From contig JBPCNO010000053.1 of assembly GCA_051001135.1 (NCBI GenBank), positions 1 through 11,550 on the forward strand: 11,550 nt of DNA. The letters are read 5' to 3'. Shown in pieces: positions 7,335-11,550 of the stretch (its first letter is position 1; each line of letters starts with the position of its first letter). The notes under the pieces are model-generated. The model was given only the letters and a program-made list of their open reading frames with translations, did no database searches and was not told the DNA's origin. Origin of the DNA: CAWHMN01 sp051001135. GTDB lineage: Bacteria; Acidobacteriota; Terriglobia; Terriglobales; Acidobacteriaceae. A program made the translations under genes and the position numbers.

Positions 7335-8227
7335 TCCTTCTGATGGGGCCGGATAGTGATCCACCTCTGCGGGCCATAGCCGCTACGCTGCGGCAGATGG
7401 GCGCCCGCTACACCTGCCTGAATGGCAAACCAGGGATCGCAACGCGGGGGTCGTCTAATTCCGAGGTCGTGCTGAGCATGCATGAGCGCGAGATACCACT
7501 TGACCAGTTCCGGTCCGCCTATCTGCGGCCATTCGGAATATCAACTGAAGACAGCCAGGAACGTAAAGCGCTACAAACGCTGCTGGCATGGGCGGATCTC
7601 ACGACAGCCCGAATCGTGAATCGACCAGCGGCTTCCTTGCTCAACAATTCGAAGCCCCTCCAAGGGCAGTGGATCAGGAGTTTCGGGTTGCGGATCCCGG
7701 AGACTTTGGTGACCACCGATCCGGAGGTGGCGCGCGAGTTCACTCGACGGCATGGCGAGGTGGTTTACAAGTCAATCAGCGGCGTGCGCAGCATCGTTCG
7801 CAGACTAGGGAAAGATCGTTACGCGCAACTGGACGATGTGGCGAACTGTCCGACGCAGTTTCAACGCTATATTCCCGGAGACGACCTGCGCGTCCACGTG
7901 ATGGGGGAGACTGTTCACACACTGCGAATCCAAAGCGATTGCGACGACTATCGCTACGCAGCGCGCACCGGCGGACACGTCACGGCCAGCGAGATAGACC
8001 TTGACCCGGGAACCACGGAATCCTTGCGAATCATAGTGCGGCAAATGGGCCTATGGGTAGCCGGAGTTGACCTGAGAAGAACGCCGGCCGGAGAGATGTA
8101 CTGTCTCGAGATTAACCCTTCACCTGGGTTTACCTTCTATGAGCAGCTGGCAGGTGTGAGCCTGGCGGGAGAGATTGCGGCGTTGCTGATCCAAGGCGGC
8201 AAGCGAGAATTGAGCGATCCAAGATGA
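7331..8227 (+). CDS. RimK-like ATP-grasp ligase
   Basis: A 298-residue cytoplasmic ATP-grasp protein. The family activates a carboxylate with ATP and joins it to an amine or thiol, often adding amino acids to peptides or proteins. The N-terminal pre-ATP-grasp part includes AYLRPFGIS (63-71) and IVNRPAASLLNNSKP (95-109). The ATP-binding core has VVYKSISG (Lys147), QRYIPGDDLRVHVMG (178-192) and DDYRYAA. The metal site is visible as Asp247 (GVDLRR) and Glu260/Asn262 (CLEINPSPGF). The GTG at 7331 is chosen because it overlaps the preceding stop as GTGA, the classic coupling arrangement, and the protein then begins directly with the first beta strand (VILLMGPDSD). An in-frame TTG at 7307 would add eight residues. 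Length is normal for RimK-type enzymes. The substrate is not evident; the coupled oxidase and ATP-grasp-like neighbour suggest peptide or protein tailoring. Confidence 0.88.
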   Translation: MILLMGPDSDPPLRAIAATLRQMGARYTCLNGKPGIATRGSSNSEVVLSMHEREIPLDQFRSAYLRPFGISTEDSQERKALQTLLAWADLTTARIVNRPAASLLNNSKPLQGQWIRSFGLRIPETLVTTDPEVAREFTRRHGEVVYKSISGVRSIVRRLGKDRYAQLDDVANCPTQFQRYIPGDDLRVHVMGETVHTLRIQSDCDDYRYAARTGGHVTASEIDLDPGTTESLRIIVRQMGLWVAGVDLRRTPAGEMYCLEINPSPGFTFYEQLAGVSLAGEIAALLIQGGKRELSDPR

Positions 8228-8480
8228 GGCGAAGGGTTAGTGAGAACCCGCTCCATGATGGTTCCCGGCTTCATAATTGCTTAGCACAAGGTCTGTCTTG
8301 GTTCCAACGCCGCGAGACCATCTTTGCTTCGTCAGGGCGCCTGATTAGGTCCACTTTGCTTGCAGCCGCACAGCCACTTGGAAATCGAGCACCCTCGAAT
8401 GTTTCTCCACTTCGGGGGCGGATTATGGGCAAACCCGGAGATTGCCGCGCGCTAAAATTCCCCTGTAGCGGGATGCATCG
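8228..8480. other. Gap between ATP-grasp gene and receptor gene
   Basis: These 253 nt carry no recognisable gene. A weak hairpin (GGGTT-AGTGAG-AACCC, 8234-8249) follows the ATP-grasp stop but has no T-run, so it is not a canonical terminator. Another small dyad, TCGAG-CACC-CTCGA, is at 8385-8398. TAAAAT at 8453-8458 could be a -10 element for the receptor, without a convincing -35 partner. Confidence 0.5.
8470..8473 (+). promoter_or_regulatory. Ribosome binding site of the receptor gene
   Basis: GGGA lies 7 nt before the ATG at 8481. A nearer ATG at 8473 is in another frame that stops after 12 codons, so 8481 is the better start. Confidence 0.4.
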
Positions 8481-11042
8481 ATGTGGCGGGGCGACAGAGC
8501 GGAACCGATAGCCGGCGGCCGTCAGGAAGGTGCTGCAGCGGTGTGCGCACTTCTGGCCTGCATCGCTCTAATTGCATTCGGGTGGGTGCCCGCTCTCGCC
8601 GCGAAAACCGGGAACGTAAGCGGCATTATCTTCACAGTGGGTGCGACGAAGGTCCAGACAGTCTGGCCTAACGTGCGCGTTACCCTGAAGAACCTCACGA
8701 CGCGCGGTGAAGTCTCCACGGTTTCTAACGAAGTCGGCGCGTACACATTTACCGGCGTGCTGGCTGGCGAGTACGAAATTTCAGTGACGCTGGCTGACTT
8801 TGAGCCTCTCACTCAGCGCCTCACGCTGAAAGCGGACGACACTGTCCATCTCGACTTTGAGCTTGCTCTGAAGCGCCAGACGCAAACTGTGAATGTGACC
8901 GCCGAACCTTCAGGGGTGGACCTGAACTCCAGCTTGGGCGGCGCGCCGACGCTCACCGCAGGCATTCTGAAGTCTACGGTTCGCCTCAATCAAGATTTTC
9001 AGGACGCGCTGCCCTTGCTGCCCGGGGTAGTTCGTGGGCCCGACGGGCTGATCCGCATCAAGGGCGGCCGCACAAATCAGACGAATACCCTGGTCAATAC
9101 CGCAAGCGTGTCCGACCCTTTCACAGGGCAACCCGCACTCAGGCTGCCAGCCGTAGCCGTTCAGTCGGTGCGTGTGCTCTCGAACCCTTTTTCTGCGGAA
9201 TACGGGCGGTTCGCCAGCGGAGTGGTTGACCTCAACACGCGCGGCGGCACTGACGAGTGGAAGTGGCTCTTCGAAGACCCCATTCCGCGCTTCCGCTGGA
9301 TCGACGGTTCCACTCACGGAGTGGAGAGCGCCTCGCCTCACCTCACCTTTGCCGGCCCGCTCAAGCCGGGGAAGCTCTACCTGTTTCAGGCGCTGTTATA
9401 CGCGCATGACACGGTTCGTGTGCCTTCCCTCCCCAACCCGAACAACGTCCGGGTGGTGGAGACCGTGAACACGCACACTCAACTCGACTGGGACGCTACG
9501 GCAAACCACCGCTTTACCGTGGTCTTCACCGTAGACCCCACAAATACCAACTACGCCAACATCGATACTTTCAACCCGCAACCGGTGACTGCAGATTATC
9601 GCCAGCGAGGGTTCTTCAGCTCGGCCACACACCGCTGGATCCTGGCGAACGGTGGATTCGTGCAATCGTTATTTTCCGCCAAGCGATTCGACGCGCGCGT
9701 CTTTCCAGCCACTGCAGAGGCGGCCACTACGGAAACAGGGGAGATGGTTCTCTTCCCCGAGCAGAACTCCGGCACATATTTTGACCGGCAAGTGCGCAAC
9801 ACGCAACTCTACCAATGGTCCCAGGTTCTCCATCTGCGGCCGCTTCAATCGGCCGGGCGGCACCTGCTGAGTTCCGGATATTCCTACGCGCGCTCCACGT
9901 ATCAAGGCGACGTGACCAATTTGCCGGTCAAGGTGCTGCGTGAGGATGACACGCTCAGTAGCTCGATCAGTTACAACGGTTCGCTTTCGTCACAAGCGGG
10001 AAAGGATGACATCGCTTTCTTCGTCCAGGACAACTGGCAGATTCGTCCGCGGCTGACGCTGGACCTCGGCCTGCGATTCGACAGCGATAGTCTGGCTGCT
10101 GAGACAGCAGACATCGCTCCCCGCATTGGTTTTGTGTTTGCGCCCACGCGTGACAACCACACTGCGATTCGAGGCGGGTTTGGAGTGTTTTTCGATAAGA
10201 TCCCGATCAACGTTGCCGTCTTCCACGATTTCCCCGCCCAGACTATTACCGCCTACGCAGCAAATGGCACCACCATTGTTTCCGGTCCTGTGACCTTCAC
10301 GCACAGAGTGGCCACGGCGGATGGGCAGTTGCGGGTCCCGTACAGCTTCGGTTGGACACTACAGTTGGATCGCGAACTGCATCCAGGCCTACTCTTCCGC
10401 TTCGGTTATGAAGGGCGGCAGGGATTCCGCGAGTTTTACGTGAACCCCATAGAATCGACGAGCAACAATGCCGAGCTACGCCTGCTCAATACCGGGCGGC
10501 AAAGCTACCGCGAATTCCTTTGGATGTTGCGCTGGCAGGCTACCGAGCGCAGTTCGATCTACGCCAGCTATGTCCGTTCCCGTGCTTATGGCGAACTGAA
10601 CGACTACAACCAGTTCTTTGGCAACTTCCCATCGCCGCTCATCCGTCAGAACCAGTTCGGGCCTCTCGTATCAAACGCGCCCAATCGCGGTCTGTTCTGG
10701 GGTGTGATCGGATTGCCATACAAGCTGGATTTTGTCCCCATACTCGACGTGCACACCGGCTTCCCGTTCTCTCGGCTCGATCAGAACTGGAACTACATGG
10801 GGCGACGAAATGAAGCTGGACGTTTTCCAGCCTTTGTCAATCTAGACACGAAACTACAGTATCCCGTGGACTTCAAGTTTCATGGCCACCATATCCAGTT
10901 TCGCGCCGGACTCAGCGTGTACGACGTGATCAATCACTTCAACCCGCGCGATGTTCAGCAGTACCAAGCTTCACCTAACTACGGCACCTTCTATAACTCG
11001 GTGGGCCGGCTCTTCCGCATCGACGGCGACTTCGATTTCTAA
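8481..11042 (+). CDS. Oar-like TonB-dependent outer-membrane receptor
   Basis: An 853-residue outer-membrane protein. It opens with a basic segment and hydrophobic core (AVCALLACIALIAFGWVPALAA), a signal peptide probably cleaved near residue 41. A carboxypeptidase-regulatory-like Ig fold follows (about 44-130; ITL-type strands around VSNEVGAYTFTGVLAGEYEI). Then comes a TonB plug (about 135-256, with LLPGVVRGPDGLIRIKGGRTNQTN and NPFSAEYGRFASGVVDLNTRGG) and a long beta-barrel with many aromatic strand ends (SSGYSYARSTY, FFVQDNWQIRPRLTLDLGLRFD). It ends in phenylalanine (DGDFDF), as outer-membrane barrels usually do. It is shorter than typical Oar-family proteins of 1000 residues or more, but plug, barrel and C-terminus all look complete. 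Family members take up large or scarce substrates using TonB energy. The substrate is unknown. The gene follows the oxidase/ATP-grasp cluster in the same direction, with a gap that could hold its own promoter. Confidence 0.9.
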   Translation: MWRGDRAEPIAGGRQEGAAAVCALLACIALIAFGWVPALAAKTGNVSGIIFTVGATKVQTVWPNVRVTLKNLTTRGEVSTVSNEVGAYTFTGVLAGEYEISVTLADFEPLTQRLTLKADDTVHLDFELALKRQTQTVNVTAEPSGVDLNSSLGGAPTLTAGILKSTVRLNQDFQDALPLLPGVVRGPDGLIRIKGGRTNQTNTLVNTASVSDPFTGQPALRLPAVAVQSVRVLSNPFSAEYGRFASGVVDLNTRGGTDEWKWLFEDPIPRFRWIDGSTHGVESASPHLTFAGPLKPGKLYLFQALLYAHDTVRVPSLPNPNNVRVVETVNTHTQLDWDATANHRFTVVFTVDPTNTNYANIDTFNPQPVTADYRQRGFFSSATHRWILANGGFVQSLFSAKRFDARVFPATAEAATTETGEMVLFPEQNSGTYFDRQVRNTQLYQWSQVLHLRPLQSAGRHLLSSGYSYARSTYQGDVTNLPVKVLREDDTLSSSISYNGSLSSQAGKDDIAFFVQDNWQIRPRLTLDLGLRFDSDSLAAETADIAPRIGFVFAPTRDNHTAIRGGFGVFFDKIPINVAVFHDFPAQTITAYAANGTTIVSGPVTFTHRVATADGQLRVPYSFGWTLQLDRELHPGLLFRFGYEGRQGFREFYVNPIESTSNNAELRLLNTGRQSYREFLWMLRWQATERSSIYASYVRSRAYGELNDYNQFFGNFPSPLIRQNQFGPLVSNAPNRGLFWGVIGLPYKLDFVPILDVHTGFPFSRLDQNWNYMGRRNEAGRFPAFVNLDTKLQYPVDFKFHGHHIQFRAGLSVYDVINHFNPRDVQQYQASPNYGTFYNSVGRLFRIDGDFDF

Positions 11043-11550
11043 TTCTATTTGGATCGGTCTTCATGATCTGGACAGGAGCCGACGCGTTCCCAAATCTGCC
11101 CTATGCAAGTGATCAGCGGGGCGGACCTGTGGCCACTTCTTCCCCGTTGGGCCGCCGATGCGGGGCGAGTTCAAGGACATTGGAGTCCCAGCCGGTATGG
11201 AAACGGACTCTGTTGGGGACGGCGCGCGCCGTCGCGGTGCGGCAGAGGCCGGCTTCCGCAACCCAGCCCGAAGGAGAGACCGACGAGTAGCAAGCGAAGC
11301 TTTGAAGGGAACGTGCCGATCATGGAGTGCATCATGCCTCTGACTGCCCGTGAACGCTCATCCATCGGGCAGGCCGTGCAGTCACCTGCGGACGATGCGG
11401 ACATACGTCGCATGGACGAGCCCCTTGACAGCACGATTGCGCTCCGCGGGTGGGGTAGTATCACCGTAAGGCAGAATGTTCCCTTTCAGCAGAATCGTTT
11501 CAATGGAGACATGTGTGGAGACCCGACGTGGATGAGTGCATGTGTCCAAC
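11043..11550. other. Right-end region without a recognised gene
   Basis: No gene could be identified in these 508 nt. On the plus strand one frame is open from 11067 to the window edge; possible starts are ATG at 11103 and 11322, the latter after an AAGGGA that is too far away (12 nt) to be convincing. On the minus strand a frame entering from the right edge stays open until a TGA at 11382-11384 and ends TYVRIVRR; it could be the 3' end of a gene lying outside. Neither translation resembles a family I know. No terminator with a T-run follows the receptor stop. Confidence 0.5.
11218..11233. repeat. Perfect 16-nt GC-rich palindrome
   Basis: GACGGCGCGCGCCGTC is identical on both strands and has no central spacer. 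It sits about 175 nt after the receptor gene. Lack of a loop and of a T-run argues against a rho-independent terminator. It could be a protein-binding dyad or chance in GC-rich DNA. Confidence 0.5.

Noticed and set aside
8234..8249. Hairpin after the ATP-grasp gene as a terminator
   Set aside because: The stem has only 5 bp and no T-run follows it.
8224..8511. 95-codon frame whose ATG overlaps the ATP-grasp stop as ATGA
   Set aside because: The overlap is attractive for translational coupling, but the Arg/Ser/Gly-rich translation has no domain, signal peptide or membrane segment, and the frame runs 31 nt into the receptor gene.
11171..11464. Minus-strand 97-codon frame containing a lipoprotein-like segment (LLLVGLSFGLGCG)
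   Set aside because: The hydrophobic stretch is internal, no ribosome site fits a nearby start, and the remainder has no recognisable domain.

Overview
The window most resembles an Acidobacteriota chromosome (Terriglobia-like). The reasons are an Oar-like receptor with an N-terminal carboxypeptidase-regulatory domain, a large FG-GAP/VCBS protein ending in Ig-like domains and an LTGCGG tail, and generally G+C-rich coding sequence. This is a judgement from gene style, not from a phylogenetic marker. I see no tRNA, rRNA, CRISPR array or insertion sequence.

Layout. The minus strand carries the left part. At the left edge (1-559) is a beta-propeller-like open frame that leaves the window and seems to lack its 5' half. 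Just upstream of it, at 590-4087, is a complete secreted FG-GAP repeat protein of 1165 residues. A 554-nt intergenic region (4088-4641) separates it from divergently transcribed plus-strand genes. The first three of these form a tight, translationally coupled cluster: a copper radical (galactose/glyoxal) oxidase homologue with a long Gly/His/Met tail (4642-6666), a 221-residue protein that looks like a degenerate ATP-grasp protein (6669-7334), and a RimK-like ATP-grasp ligase with its metal ligands intact (7331-8227, GTGA overlap). After a 253-nt gap comes an Oar-like TonB-dependent receptor of 853 residues (8481-11042). The last ~500 nt hold only unrecognised open frames and a perfect 16-nt GC-rich palindrome.

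How the genes may work together. The most interesting unit is the oxidase, pseudo-ATP-grasp and ATP-grasp cluster. The stop-to-start distance is 2 nt at the first junction and the genes overlap at the second, so the three products are probably made together. All copper and Tyr-Cys cofactor residues of the oxidase can be located, but the protein has no signal peptide, unlike known secreted family members. ATP-grasp ligases of this type join a carboxylate to an amine, often on a peptide or protein. A peptide- or protein-tailoring system is therefore a reasonable hypothesis, perhaps with the repeat-bearing oxidase tail as the target. That link is inference. The receptor downstream may or may not belong to the same unit.
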